Of a DNA stretch of 60,066 nucleotides, positions 33,739 through 43,057 are shown piece by piece. Made by a program: the position numbers and the translations under genes. The stretch's first letter is position 1. Each line of letters starts with the position of its first letter. The DNA is taken from assembly GCA_045600205.1 (NCBI GenBank), contig JAZRXM010000015.1, positions 1-60,066 of the forward strand, in the 5' to 3' direction. The DNA comes from Firm-04 sp045600205 (lineage in GTDB: Bacteria > Bacillota > Clostridia > Oscillospirales > Ruminococcaceae). Under the pieces are notes generated by a model that saw only the letters and a list, made by a program, of their open reading frames with translations, did not search any database and was not told the DNA's origin.

Positions 33739-35199
33739 TTGAAAACAGTGACGGCAATTTATGTGCGGCAGTCGGCGGAGCGGGCGGACAGTGTGAGTCT
33801 GGAAACGCAGGAAGCTTTGTGCCGCACAGAGATCTCTGCGGAAATGGCGGTGCGGGTCTATGCGGACAGGGGATGTTCGGGAAAAGATACCGACCGCCCC
33901 GCCTTGCAGCAACTGCTGCGGGATGTCGAATCGGGTGAAATTGCAGCGGTGCTGGTGTATAAACTGGATCGTATCAGCCGCAATCTTGCCGATTTTACGC
34001 AGCTTTTGCGCACGTTTGAGCGATACGGCGTACAGTTCTCCTCGCACACGGAGCGGTTTGAAACGCAAACGCCCATGGGGCAGGCAATGCAAAGTCTGTT
34101 GATGGTGTTTGCGCAGTTGGAGCGGGAAACCATTTGCGGTCGCGTGCGGGATGCGGCGTTTGCGAGAGCAAAAATCGGGTTTGATACGGGTGGTGTTGCG
34201 CCGATCGGTTACCGAAAAGTGCCGACGCTGCTGATGAATCGACGCACACAGATGCTTGCTCCCGATGAAAATGCTGCGCAAATCGCGGATGGGTTTCGCG
34301 CATATCTGTCAGCGGAAGGGTCGCTCTCGATGTTGGCGCAAACGTGGAATTCCGCGTGTCTGCATACCAATCGCGGCGGACTGTGGACGTCTGCCGCGGC
34401 GGGACGCGTGCTGCGCAATCCTGTGTATGTGCGGGCAGACGGTGATGTCTACGCATATCTTGCGTCAATGGGTGCGGAATTATGCGTACCTGCGGAATTT
34501 CCTGAAAATCACGGCGTGTATCTCTACACAGACCGCCGTAAAAACCACGCAAAGCTGACGGATTTGCATGGCGTATACGCGATAGCCGCGCCGCATGAGG
34601 GCATTGTATCAGCAGATATCTGGCTTGCGTGTCAGGAAAAACTGACGAATCAACGCGGAAAACGAAAGACGGGTAAAACACAGCGGAGTCCGTATCTGGG
34701 AATGCTGTTTTGCGGAAATTGCGGCAGCGCGGTGACTGCGGTGCGCGGGCGCAGTGCGGAATATCTGGTGTGCGGCGGGAAAAAGCGCGGAAAATGCGAG
34801 GGAATCGGGGAAACATGGCGGCTGGAGGTGCTTGCTATGTTATTGGAGGATGCATTTGCACGGCGGCTGCGGGAACTATCTGCGTGTGGCGGAGAAAATC
34901 CGACATCAGAACAGTGCGCGGTGCGGCAGGCACTGGATGCGGCAAAGCTGCGGAAAATCCAGTTGGAACGCAGTTTGCTGGAATTGACGGATGCGGAAAT
35001 CAAGCCGATTGCTGCTGCCATTGCTGCTCTGGATACGCGCTGTGCGGAATTGGAGGGAAAATTGCATAGAAAGCCTGCGACAATACAAGAATTTGCTGAA
35101 TTTACGTTACTTTCATTTGCAGTGCAAAAGCAGGTTGCTATGCAGACAGCGTTGTGTGTGGTGCTGCGCGGCGATACTGCGGCAGTGTATTTTCGCTGA
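33739..35199 (+). CDS. Large serine recombinase (resolvase/integrase), stand-alone
   Basis: The 486-residue protein has the serine resolvase catalytic domain (~1-145) with Ser12 in YVRQS, DRISR at 77-81 and QLERETICGRV, a recombinase domain (~155-260), a zinc ribbon (LFCGNCGSAV ... YLVCGGKKRGKCEG) and a C-terminal helical region (~385-450). The start is TTG 33739 with GGAGGGG six bases upstream. It resembles phage- or conjugative-element integrases, yet no phage, excision or transfer gene lies beside it: a metabolic gene diverges and a dockerin gene follows. It may be a relic, a domesticated inversion enzyme, or one end of an element outside the window. Confidence 0.9.
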   Translation: MKTVTAIYVRQSAERADSVSLETQEALCRTEISAEMAVRVYADRGCSGKDTDRPALQQLLRDVESGEIAAVLVYKLDRISRNLADFTQLLRTFERYGVQFSSHTERFETQTPMGQAMQSLLMVFAQLERETICGRVRDAAFARAKIGFDTGGVAPIGYRKVPTLLMNRRTQMLAPDENAAQIADGFRAYLSAEGSLSMLAQTWNSACLHTNRGGLWTSAAAGRVLRNPVYVRADGDVYAYLASMGAELCVPAEFPENHGVYLYTDRRKNHAKLTDLHGVYAIAAPHEGIVSADIWLACQEKLTNQRGKRKTGKTQRSPYLGMLFCGNCGSAVTAVRGRSAEYLVCGGKKRGKCEGIGETWRLEVLAMLLEDAFARRLRELSACGGENPTSEQCAVRQALDAAKLRKIQLERSLLELTDAEIKPIAAAIAALDTRCAELEGKLHRKPATIQEFAEFTLLSFAVQKQVAMQTALCVVLRGDTAAVYFR

Positions 35200-35362
35200 A
35201 ATGAGCATGAATGAATAATTGTAAGAAGCTACGCAAAAATCATGCTGAATTACACGTATTATCCCGAAAACGCGTCCGAATGCAATCATGAGAAAATCGA
35301 AGAAAACGGGAGCATACAATGCGTTTTGGGGAAATCAAATTGCTATCTGACTCTGTGCGGTT

Positions 35363-35391
35363 TTGACTTTCCGCTTGACTTATGGTAAAAT
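35363..35391 (+). promoter_or_regulatory. Promoter of the dockerin protein gene
   Basis: TTGACT (35363-35368), a 17-base spacer, TAAAAT (35386-35391), then a leader of ~85 bases. The rest of the 285-base gap after the recombinase shows no gene. Confidence 0.7.
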
Positions 35392-35484
35392 CTGACTAAT
35401 CCGTCAAAAAATGTGCTTTTGACGAATGAAATGGAAACAATGGTGTTTTTGCAATACAATACAGAATGGAGGAAGAACGAATTG

Positions 35485-36660
35485 ATGAAAAAAACACTCT
35501 CTATGCTGCTGACATTGGCGGCTGTGTCCACATTGGCTGCGATGCCTGCATCTGCGGCAGAAATGGTACTCGGCGATGTCAACAGCGACGGCAGACTCAG
35601 CATCGCGGATGTTGTTCTGCTGACACGCTACACAAACGAAGAAACAATCGAAATCAGTCTTGAAAACGCAGATTTTAATGCGGACGGTCTTTTGTCCGCA
35701 GCAGACACCACTGCAATGCTGCGCAGAATCGCACATTTAGAGGATACTCCCTCGGACGCATGGCGGCAGGAGGGCAGCACGGTCGGGATTCGGTTATCTG
35801 AGCAAATGCTGACCATGACACTGGATGAGGGCGGCTTGAATATCCCTGCGACCCTTGCAGAAATCGAAATGATGGACGAGGAAAAGGACGTCAGTATCAT
35901 TTATTCAGCCAAGGATGCTGCTTTTTCAACTGACCGGATTTATGAATTTGTGCTCCCGAAAACCGAGCATTTGACCAAAGACAGTAAAATCAATCTTCCG
36001 ATTTATCTGCGTTACAGTGTGGACGAAGATGTCATGAAGCAGAACGGACTTTCGTTTGATAATGGCAGCAATATGTTTAATGGTCCGTCATATGGTTTGC
36101 AGATTGTTGCGGAAGAAAAGGACGGACAATATATATATCCCGATTCCTGCTGGCAGTTTGAGGAAAACAAACCCGTCAGATGTGCAGCAGAACATTCCGG
36201 CAATGCGTACTATCCTGTAACGCTGAAACTGGATGAGTCGCTTACATCGCCTGCATTGGTTGATGACCGATACATGCTTACACACATTGAGATTCTGGAA
36301 AAAGCAAGCGGTCGGATGTATACCATCTGGTATCCATCCGCAAATGGTTCAGATTTAAAAATCAATATCCCATATTATAAAGATCTGACGGAATTGTTCA
36401 AGGATGCTGACGGCATCGTGAATTATGATGCGGAACTGGATATTGCGTATATCGGTGATATTGTACAGGCAGACGGAACACTGCTGAAAAATCAGAAGAT
36501 CCTGACGGATTCTACCGTATTGAACATCGGAAGATACGATGCGGACAACGGCAAAACGGACTACTTTGCAGGAACGGAACTGGTGCTTGGTATGGATGGC
36601 TGCCATACCAAACCTTTTACAAATTCCTGTAAATTCACAATTTCCATGGCGAGGATCTGA
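35485..36660 (+). CDS. Secreted protein with N-terminal dockerin and unknown C-terminal domain
   Basis: The 391-residue protein has a signal peptide (~1-25, cut near ASA-AE), then a dockerin at 28-85 with two calcium-binding repeats (DVNSDGRLSIADVVLLTR and DFNADGLLSAADTTAMLRR). The dockerin directly follows the signal peptide, whereas most dockerins are C-terminal. The remaining ~300 residues are predicted mostly strand; I recognise no enzyme motif, so its substrate is unknown. It should attach to a cellulosome cohesin. GGAGGA precedes ATG 35485. The C-terminus may be cut short by a frameshift: the sequence after the stop keeps coding-like character in another frame to about 36776. Confidence 0.85.
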   Translation: MKKTLSMLLTLAAVSTLAAMPASAAEMVLGDVNSDGRLSIADVVLLTRYTNEETIEISLENADFNADGLLSAADTTAMLRRIAHLEDTPSDAWRQEGSTVGIRLSEQMLTMTLDEGGLNIPATLAEIEMMDEEKDVSIIYSAKDAAFSTDRIYEFVLPKTEHLTKDSKINLPIYLRYSVDEDVMKQNGLSFDNGSNMFNGPSYGLQIVAEEKDGQYIYPDSCWQFEENKPVRCAAEHSGNAYYPVTLKLDESLTSPALVDDRYMLTHIEILEKASGRMYTIWYPSANGSDLKINIPYYKDLTELFKDADGIVNYDAELDIAYIGDIVQADGTLLKNQKILTDSTVLNIGRYDADNGKTDYFAGTELVLGMDGCHTKPFTNSCKFTISMARI

Positions 36661-36779
36661 ACGTCATGTTTCTGCCGATGCTATCAAGCTGTATGCAGTA
36701 TTGGATGAAACACAGTATTCGGACGAGTTTCTCACCACGCTTTGGAGTGCTCCGTGCAAACTGATATTGGATATGAAAA

Positions 36780-36817
36780 AAAGAGCCGCTTCTCCTTTGT
36801 GGAAGAAGCGGCTCTTT
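36780..36817. terminator. Bidirectional terminator between the dockerin gene and glk
   Basis: A 14-bp perfect stem (36780-36793 and 36804-36817) with a 10-base loop, flanked by A-runs and T-runs. Confidence 0.9.
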
Positions 36818-36836
36818 ATAATTAGTATCGTGAAAA

Positions 36837-37790
36837 TCAGATAGCCTTGCCAAGGAATGCCGCACCAATGATGCCTGCATCATTGCCAAGTTTTGCGATG
36901 ACGATTTCCGCATTTTTCTCAGAGTTTCTGGTATAGACCTCTTTTGCGACCTGCTCTTTGACAGGCAGCAGAAGCGCATCACCCTCGTTGCAGACACCGC
37001 CGCCGATGCACAGAACATCAGGCTGGAAAATATTGATGGTGTTGGTAATGCCTGCTGCAAGGCAGCGGATGTAGAAGTCAACGACTTCTTTTGCAGCAGC
37101 ATCGCCCTTGCGCATACAGTCAAAGGCAGTGCGTGCGGATACCTTACCCTGTTCTGCCGCCATCTGGTGCATAATGCTTTCAGGATGCTGCTCCATTGCT
37201 TCGCGGGTCATGCGGATCAGACCGGTTGCGGAGGAATAAACCTCGAAGCAGCCCTTTCTGCCGCAGGTACACTGCGGACCGTCAATGTTCATGACGGTGT
37301 GACCAAGTTCTGCGCCTGCAAAGTTCGAACCTGCGTAGATCTTGCCGTCAATGACAATGCCGCCGCCGACACCTGTACCGAGTGTGATGCAAACCGCATT
37401 TTTTGCGCCTTTTGCGGCACCGGCTACGTATTCGCCGTATGCGGCAGCATTTGCGTCGTTTTCGATGAATGCGGGGCGACCTGTTTTCTCGGAGATCCAT
37501 TTGACCATCGGAACGTTGACGAAGCCGAGGTTGTTGGAATACTCAATGATGCCCGTTGCGGAGTTTGCAATGCCCGGTGTGCCGACACCGATCCATTCGA
37601 CCTGATCAGGCGTGAGGTTTGCCTGTTCGATGGCTTCGAGTGCGACTGCTGCCATATCCGAAGCGATTTCTTCCGCAGGACGCGGGCAGTTTGTTTTGCG
37701 CGATGCTTTGGTGAGGATGTTGTAGTTTTCGTCAACCACGCCGGCCACAATGTTCGTGCCGCCGAGGTCAATTCCGACATAGTATTTCAT
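36837..37790 (-). CDS. glk: Glucokinase, ROK family
   Basis: The 317-residue ROK kinase phosphorylates glucose with ATP. It shows the phosphate loop GIDLGGTNI, NDANAAAYGE, the catalytic-region motif GTGVGGG, ELGHTV, and the ROK zinc motif CTCGRKGCFE. There is no DNA-binding domain, so it is a kinase and not a repressor. AAAGGAG precedes the ATG. It follows manA on the same strand with a 76-base gap; together with cellobiose phosphorylase it brings cellulose sugars into glycolysis. Confidence 0.94.
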   Translation of the reverse strand: MKYYVGIDLGGTNIVAGVVDENYNILTKASRKTNCPRPAEEIASDMAAVALEAIEQANLTPDQVEWIGVGTPGIANSATGIIEYSNNLGFVNVPMVKWISEKTGRPAFIENDANAAAYGEYVAGAAKGAKNAVCITLGTGVGGGIVIDGKIYAGSNFAGAELGHTVMNIDGPQCTCGRKGCFEVYSSATGLIRMTREAMEQHPESIMHQMAAEQGKVSARTAFDCMRKGDAAAKEVVDFYIRCLAAGITNTINIFQPDVLCIGGGVCNEGDALLLPVKEQVAKEVYTRNSEKNAEIVIAKLGNDAGIIGAAFLGKAI

Positions 37791-37866
37791 ATTTGAAGAT
37801 GCTCCTTTGTTTTTTTTGTGCCGCAGAGGGTTTTGTGCGTCACGTTATCATCGCCCTGCCGGAGAA

Positions 37867-38847
37867 TTATTTTCTTGGCATGGTGCGTGTTGCAAGAATC
37901 ACGCAGTTTTCACTGCGCAGGGTATATGCGCCGAAGTTTGCGGGTAAAAAGACAGAATCGCCTTTCATCAGCGGCATGACCACACCGTCATCGTAAATGA
38001 GAACGCCCTCACCGTCCGTGACAAGCAGATGCGTATAGGAAACGCCGCCGTTGCCCTCAAATGCCGCCTCGCTCTGAATATTCAGTTCTTTTGTGGTGAA
38101 GTAGGCGCAGTCAGCGATGGTGTTGATGGTATAGCCTTCCATCAGCATGGGCGGACGCTTGAAGCGAGGTGGTGCAGCCCATGTTTTGGTAACGTCTACT
38201 GCTTTTTCGATATGCAGCGGTCTGGAGTTGCCGTCCGTATCCACGCGGTCGTAGTCGAAAATGCGGTATGTGACGTTGGAACTTTGCTGGATCTCGGCAA
38301 TCAGAATACCTGAGCCGATTGCGTGAAGCGTTCCGGGTTCAATGAAGAACACATCGCCCTTGTGGACAGGTACGAGCCGTACAAAATCGAGAATGGTGCC
38401 ATCCTGAATGCGGGCGCGGAATTCATCGCGGGTCAGCTCACGGTTAAAGCCGTAGGCGAGTGCAGCACCCTCCTCGCAGTCCACGACATACCAGCATTCG
38501 GTTTTACCGCTTTCGCCGTTTTCGTGTATGCGGGCATAGTGGTCATCAGGGTGTACCTGTACGCTCAGATCCTGACAGGCGTCGATCAGTTTGATGAGGA
38601 CAGGGAAGGAGGTAAATGATGCAGCACCCTCACCGACGCGGTTTCGCCAATCCTGTTCAAGGTAATCCTTGAGGGTCATGCCCTTGTTGATGCCGTTGAC
38701 AATGACAGCAAGACCGTCCGGGTGGCAGGAAAGCTCCCAGCTTTCGGCGATGCGTTCAAAGTTGCAGGGCTTTTTAAACTCGTCGCGCAGACGGGTTCCG
38801 CCCCAGAGGTAATCCTGAAAAGCAGGTTTCAGCTTGAGTGGTTCCAT
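37867..38847 (-). CDS. manA: Mannose-6-phosphate isomerase, class I
   Basis: The 326-residue zinc enzyme interconverts mannose-6-phosphate and fructose-6-phosphate. It begins KPAFQDYLWGG and has the zinc motif VQVHPDD, GKTECWYV and FFIEPGTLHAIGSG. The length is that of the short Firmicutes type. It may serve mannan-derived sugars or provide mannose-6-phosphate for surface glycans. It lies 36 bases behind uvrC on the same strand. Confidence 0.94.
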   Translation of the reverse strand: MEPLKLKPAFQDYLWGGTRLRDEFKKPCNFERIAESWELSCHPDGLAVIVNGINKGMTLKDYLEQDWRNRVGEGAASFTSFPVLIKLIDACQDLSVQVHPDDHYARIHENGESGKTECWYVVDCEEGAALAYGFNRELTRDEFRARIQDGTILDFVRLVPVHKGDVFFIEPGTLHAIGSGILIAEIQQSSNVTYRIFDYDRVDTDGNSRPLHIEKAVDVTKTWAAPPRFKRPPMLMEGYTINTIADCAYFTTKELNIQSEAAFEGNGGVSYTHLLVTDGEGVLIYDDGVVMPLMKGDSVFLPANFGAYTLRSENCVILATRTMPRK

Positions 38848-38883
38848 GTTCGTTCCCCCTTGCGTTTTTCATTTATTGGGTGG

Positions 38884-40746
38884 TTATTCGTCGGGGAGCT
38901 CCGCAATGAAGCGGTGCAGCTCCGCCGCAGTTTCTGCGTTGATGCCTGCTGTTTGGGCAAGCTGTTCGGGTGTTGCTGCTTTGAGCTGTGCGCGGGTCTT
39001 ATAGGTGAGCAGCAGTTTCTGTGCTTTCTTTTCGCCGATACCCTTGACTTTTGTCAGGGTCAGGGCATAGGATGTTTTGCTGTGCTTGGTTTTCATGTAA
39101 GTGATTGCAAAACGGTGTACTTCGTCCTGAATGCGGGTCAGCAGTGCGAAAGCCGCCTGTTTGTCGCGCAGTGCGATTTCACCGCCGTTGGTTGCAATGG
39201 CGCGGGTACGGTGTTTCTGATCTTTTACCATGCCGTAAAGCGGAATAGGAAGCCCGAATTCTTCGAGAATCGGGGCAATTGCTGCCACGTGACCTTTGCC
39301 GCCGTCGAGGAGGATCAGGTCAGGGAGGGTAGCAAAGGCGTTGAGTGCGCGTTCGGTTTCGCTTTGCTGTTCCATTGCGGTGCGGTATTCCTGCAATCTG
39401 CGGCGGATGACCTCCTGCATGGAGCCGTAGTCGTTCTGAAGGTCCAGTTCCTTGACGGAAAAGCGGCGGTATGCGGATTTGAGCGGTCTGCCGCCCTCGA
39501 ATACGACCATGCCTGCGACCATCGCTGCAGAAGAAAGGTTCGAGATATCATACGCTTCAATGCGCATGGGTGGACGGGATAATCCCAGCACGCGCCCCAG
39601 TTCCTCGACTGCAAGCAGTTCCTTGCCCGTGCGCCCTGCCTGAATCGAGAGTTTTTCGCCTGCATTCTGTTTGGCTTTCATCAGCAGTCGGTGTCTGAGT
39701 CCTTTTTGCGGCTGCTCTAAGGATACGGTATGCTCTGCACGTTTGGTGAGCAGGTCGGTGAGCAGAGCGGTTTCCTCGGGGAGCTGTTCCACAAGAATCA
39801 GCTTGGGGAGATCCATACCGCTTTTGCTGCTGTAATACTGTGGGAGAAATTCATCCAGCGGCTGCTCGGAGAGGGCATCCGCGGAGATTTGAAAGGTTGC
39901 CTGGTCAGATAAGCGACCGTCGCGGTACATCAGTACCGAAATGACCGTGACATCGCCTGATGAAACCATCGCAACGGCGTCGGTATCCACAGAGATTGCA
40001 TCCATGATATCCTGATGCTCGCCCGCCTTGCGAATAGCGGCGATGCGGTCGCGCAAACGGGCGGCTTCCTCAAATTCGAGTCGGTCAGCAGCCTCGTTCA
40101 TGCGTTGTTCCAGTATCGGAATGGTTTTATCTCCGCCGCTTTTGATAAACTGTACGGCATCTGCAACGGCTTCGCTGTAAATGCCTGCGGAAATGTTGCC
40201 GCGGCAAACGCCCATGCATTGTCCGATGTGGAAATTCAGGCAGGGGCGTGCTTTGCGGAACGTATCGGGAAAGCTGCGGGTGCAGGTCGGCAGCCGAAAC
40301 ATTTTGTTGACGGTGTTGACGGTCTGCTTGGTGGTGAATCCGCTCATATACGGTCCCAGATATTGTCCGGGGGCATCGGTACTGACCTCTGCGGTGATGC
40401 GCGGAAATGCGCCGTCCGAGATGCGGATATAGTGATAGCCTTTGTCGTCCTTTAGCAGAATGTTGTAGGGCGGCTGGTGCTGCTTGATGAGCGAACATTC
40501 AAGGATCAGTGCTTCGTATTCCGAACCGGTGACGATAAAATCGTAGTCATAGACCTGCGAAACCATTTTTGCGGTTTTCACGGTATGGTCGGGGTGGTCG
40601 CGGAAGTAACTGGTCACGCGATTGCGCAGATTTTTTGCCTTGCCGATGTACAGAATCTTATTCTGTTCATTTTTCATGATGTAGACACCGGGCGAGGTGG
40701 TCAGCGCAGCGGTTTTCGCCTGTAAAAACGGAAGTCTTGGATTCAT
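38884..40746 (-). CDS. uvrC: Excinuclease ABC subunit C
   Basis: The 620-residue nuclease makes both cuts in nucleotide-excision repair. The N-terminal GIY-YIG domain has SPGVYIMKN and LYIGKAKNLRNRV; a UvrB-binding UVR motif follows (~200-235, AADRLEFEEAARLRDRI); the RNase H-like C-terminal nuclease domain (DISNLSSAAMVAGMVVFEGG, LLDGGKGH) and a terminal helix-hairpin-helix pair (VKGIGEKKAQKLL) complete it. The ATG overlaps the stop of the membrane protein gene by 4 bases. Confidence 0.95.
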   Translation of the reverse strand: MNPRLPFLQAKTAALTTSPGVYIMKNEQNKILYIGKAKNLRNRVTSYFRDHPDHTVKTAKMVSQVYDYDFIVTGSEYEALILECSLIKQHQPPYNILLKDDKGYHYIRISDGAFPRITAEVSTDAPGQYLGPYMSGFTTKQTVNTVNKMFRLPTCTRSFPDTFRKARPCLNFHIGQCMGVCRGNISAGIYSEAVADAVQFIKSGGDKTIPILEQRMNEAADRLEFEEAARLRDRIAAIRKAGEHQDIMDAISVDTDAVAMVSSGDVTVISVLMYRDGRLSDQATFQISADALSEQPLDEFLPQYYSSKSGMDLPKLILVEQLPEETALLTDLLTKRAEHTVSLEQPQKGLRHRLLMKAKQNAGEKLSIQAGRTGKELLAVEELGRVLGLSRPPMRIEAYDISNLSSAAMVAGMVVFEGGRPLKSAYRRFSVKELDLQNDYGSMQEVIRRRLQEYRTAMEQQSETERALNAFATLPDLILLDGGKGHVAAIAPILEEFGLPIPLYGMVKDQKHRTRAIATNGGEIALRDKQAAFALLTRIQDEVHRFAITYMKTKHSKTSYALTLTKVKGIGEKKAQKLLLTYKTRAQLKAATPEQLAQTAGINAETAAELHRFIAELPDE

Positions 40747-41597
40747 GCGTCCTCGTCATCCTCATCCTCGTCCACGCCGAATTCGTACTCGAATTTCTCG
40801 TCCTTGTCTGTCAGGATGGTCTGCTCCTCATTGACGATCTGGTCACGGATGGCAGCAGCTTTTTCCTTCAGATTTTTCTTGCGCGGCGGCTCTTTTTCCA
40901 CCAACAGAGGAGAATCGGTAAACATCGTAGATTCGAACTTTGCGACCCGCGCGTTGTCGCCGTAGCAGTCGATGTCCATTTCTTCCAGACGAAGCTGTTG
41001 CTTCATGGCAGTAAAGAAGAAAATATACGCAAATGCGTTGAGCAGCACACTTGCATAAGCGCGGAAGCCTGCCAGACCGAGGAACATTCCGCCCAGCATG
41101 ATCGTGCAGGTGATGATGATAAAATGCTGTAAATGCTCATTCTGGGAATCCAGAGAAAGCATGGAAAATGCCACACCTGCTGAGAATATCGCGTGCAGGA
41201 TGATGAGCGGTTTGGAAAGCGGGTTGTAAATACGCGGCAGCAGCAGTTCAAATTCCATCAGCATCAAAAGGGCTTCGATGAGGATATACACCAGAAGAAG
41301 CACTTTCATGGGCGTGCGGAATCGAACCAGTTTGCTTAACCAGATGACGCTTAAGGAAAATAATGCAAATCCTGCGGTTTCCACGAAGTATGCGAGGAAT
41401 TCAAAGGGCAGGACGAAATGTCCGTTTCTGCCAAAGCTGTAATAGTAAATCAGGCAGATGACAATGAAAGAAACAAACAGGATATTGCCTATCAGCCCCA
41501 GATGCATACAGTCCATGACGGTATAGGGACGTTTGATTTGTTCGCGGTCGAGTTTTTTCTTGGGGGCTTTTTCGGTTTTTTCACGGTTCTTTGACAT
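40743..41597 (-). CDS. Membrane protein of unknown function
   Basis: The 284-residue protein has a lysine-rich N-terminus (~1-25), six likely membrane helices between ~33 and ~197, and a long charged cytosolic tail ending in an acidic run (EDEDDEDA). I recognise no family motif. It sits between purD (26 bases upstream) and uvrC (4-base overlap) on the same strand and is therefore translationally coupled to uvrC; nothing else hints at a role. Confidence 0.75.
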   Translation of the reverse strand: MSKNREKTEKAPKKKLDREQIKRPYTVMDCMHLGLIGNILFVSFIVICLIYYYSFGRNGHFVLPFEFLAYFVETAGFALFSLSVIWLSKLVRFRTPMKVLLLVYILIEALLMLMEFELLLPRIYNPLSKPLIILHAIFSAGVAFSMLSLDSQNEHLQHFIIITCTIMLGGMFLGLAGFRAYASVLLNAFAYIFFFTAMKQQLRLEEMDIDCYGDNARVAKFESTMFTDSPLLVEKEPPRKKNLKEKAAAIRDQIVNEEQTILTDKDEKFEYEFGVDEDEDDEDA

Positions 41598-41623
41598 AAA
41601 TGCCTCCAGTCACGGATAGCGTC

Positions 41624-42910
41624 TTACTTGCTTTTGGCTGCAAGTGCGCGTTTTCCGATGTCGTTGCGGTAGTGCATTTTCTCGAAGGAAACCAGTTTGA
41701 CGGCAGCATATGCCTTGTCCAGCGCGGACTGCAAATCGTCAGCAGCTGCGGTCACACCAAGGACTCTGCCGCCTGCGGTCAGGAGTTTGCCGTCCTCGGA
41801 AAGTTTTGTGCCTGCGTGATAAACAGCAGCATTTGCCAGCTGTCCCTTTTCATCCAAGCCTGTGATTTCCTTGCCTGTTTCGTATTTTTCGGGGTAGCCG
41901 CCGCTTGCGAGAATGACGCAAGCGCACGCACCCGATTTCCACTGCATGGGGAGCTTGTCGAGGCTCTGATTTTCGGTTGCCTCCATGATGTCGAGCAGGT
42001 CTGCATCGAGCATGGGAAGGACGACCTGTGTTTCGGGGTCACCGAAGCGGCAGTTGTACTCAATGACTTTCGGACCCTTCGGTGTAAGCATCAGACCGAA
42101 ATACAGACAGCCGTGGAAGCTGCGGTTTTCGGCGTTCATGGCATTCATGGTCGGGATGAAGATCTCGTCCATGCACTGTTTTGCGATATCAGCGGTGTAA
42201 TAGGGGTTCGGAGAAACCGTACCCATACCGCCCGTATTTTTGCCGTTGTCGCCATCGAGGGCGCGCTTGTGGTCCATCGAGGAGATCATCGGAGCAACGG
42301 TTTTGCCGTCGGTAAAGGAAAGCACGGAAACTTCAGGACCTGTGAGGAATTCCTCCACCACAAGCTGTGAGCCGCTTTCGCCGAAGATTTTGTCCTCCAT
42401 AATGGAATGTACCGCATCGACAGCTTCCTGCTCGTTTTGTGCGATAATGACGCCTTTTCCGAGTGCCAGACCGTCTGCCTTGACGACAGTCGGATAGCTG
42501 TTTTGCGCTTTGATGTAAGCGATTGCCTTGTCTGCCTCGGTGAATACCTCATAGGCAGCGGTCGGGATGCCGTATTTTTTCATCAGGTTCTTCGAGAAAA
42601 CCTTACTGCCTTCGATGATTGCGGCAGCTTTGGAAGGTCCGAATACCTTGAAGCCGTTTTCGCGGAGCATATCTGCCATGCCGAGGACGAGCGGGTCATC
42701 GGGGGCAACAAAAACCCAGTCTACAGCGAGTTTTTTCGCCAGTGCAAGCATACCTTCCAGGTCGGTTGCCTTGACAGGGAAGCACTCTGCGTATTTTGCG
42801 ATGCCGCCGTTGCCCGGGGCACAATAGAGTTTGGAAACGCGCTTGCTTTCTGCAAGTTTCATGATAATGGCGTGTTCACGGCCGCCTCCGCCGACTACTA
42901 ATACTTTCAT
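41624..42910 (-). CDS. purD: Phosphoribosylamine-glycine ligase (GARS)
   Basis: The 428-residue ATP-grasp enzyme makes glycinamide ribonucleotide, the second purine step. It starts MKVLVVGGGGREHAI, and has VKADGLALGKGV, GPEVSVLSFTDG, and the metal/ATP segment EYNCRFGDPETQ. The ATG at 42910 with GAGGATG upstream is the true start; the open frame upstream is non-coding. A 147-base gap with a strong hairpin separates it from the transformylase gene. It is the last pur gene of the cluster. Confidence 0.95.
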   Translation of the reverse strand: MKVLVVGGGGREHAIIMKLAESKRVSKLYCAPGNGGIAKYAECFPVKATDLEGMLALAKKLAVDWVFVAPDDPLVLGMADMLRENGFKVFGPSKAAAIIEGSKVFSKNLMKKYGIPTAAYEVFTEADKAIAYIKAQNSYPTVVKADGLALGKGVIIAQNEQEAVDAVHSIMEDKIFGESGSQLVVEEFLTGPEVSVLSFTDGKTVAPMISSMDHKRALDGDNGKNTGGMGTVSPNPYYTADIAKQCMDEIFIPTMNAMNAENRSFHGCLYFGLMLTPKGPKVIEYNCRFGDPETQVVLPMLDADLLDIMEATENQSLDKLPMQWKSGACACVILASGGYPEKYETGKEITGLDEKGQLANAAVYHAGTKLSEDGKLLTAGGRVLGVTAAADDLQSALDKAYAAVKLVSFEKMHYRNDIGKRALAAKSK

Positions 42911-43004
42911 GGGGTTACATCCTCTCATAATATCGTGAAAATTCAGCTGCTTTTGCAGTTTCATGGCAATCCGTGCAATTGCAAAGACAGCCGACAGCAA
43001 GGGA

Positions 43005-43045
43005 TTTCCGTCAGGCAGGATACCGAAATATCCTGCCTGCGGAAA
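43005..43045 (-). promoter_or_regulatory. Long intercistronic hairpin between the AICAR transformylase gene and purD
   Basis: A 17-bp stem with one bulged base (arms 43005-43022 and 43029-43045) and a 6-base loop starts 12 bases after the transformylase stop. No T-run follows on the minus strand, so it looks like an mRNA-protecting or processing hairpin rather than a terminator. Confidence 0.6.
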
Positions 43046-43057
43046 ACCGAAAAAACA

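Noticed and set aside
33493..36836. Prophage or integrative element around the serine recombinase
   Set aside because: No capsid, excision, replication or transfer gene lies within 3 kb on either side, and no flanking direct repeats were spotted by eye.
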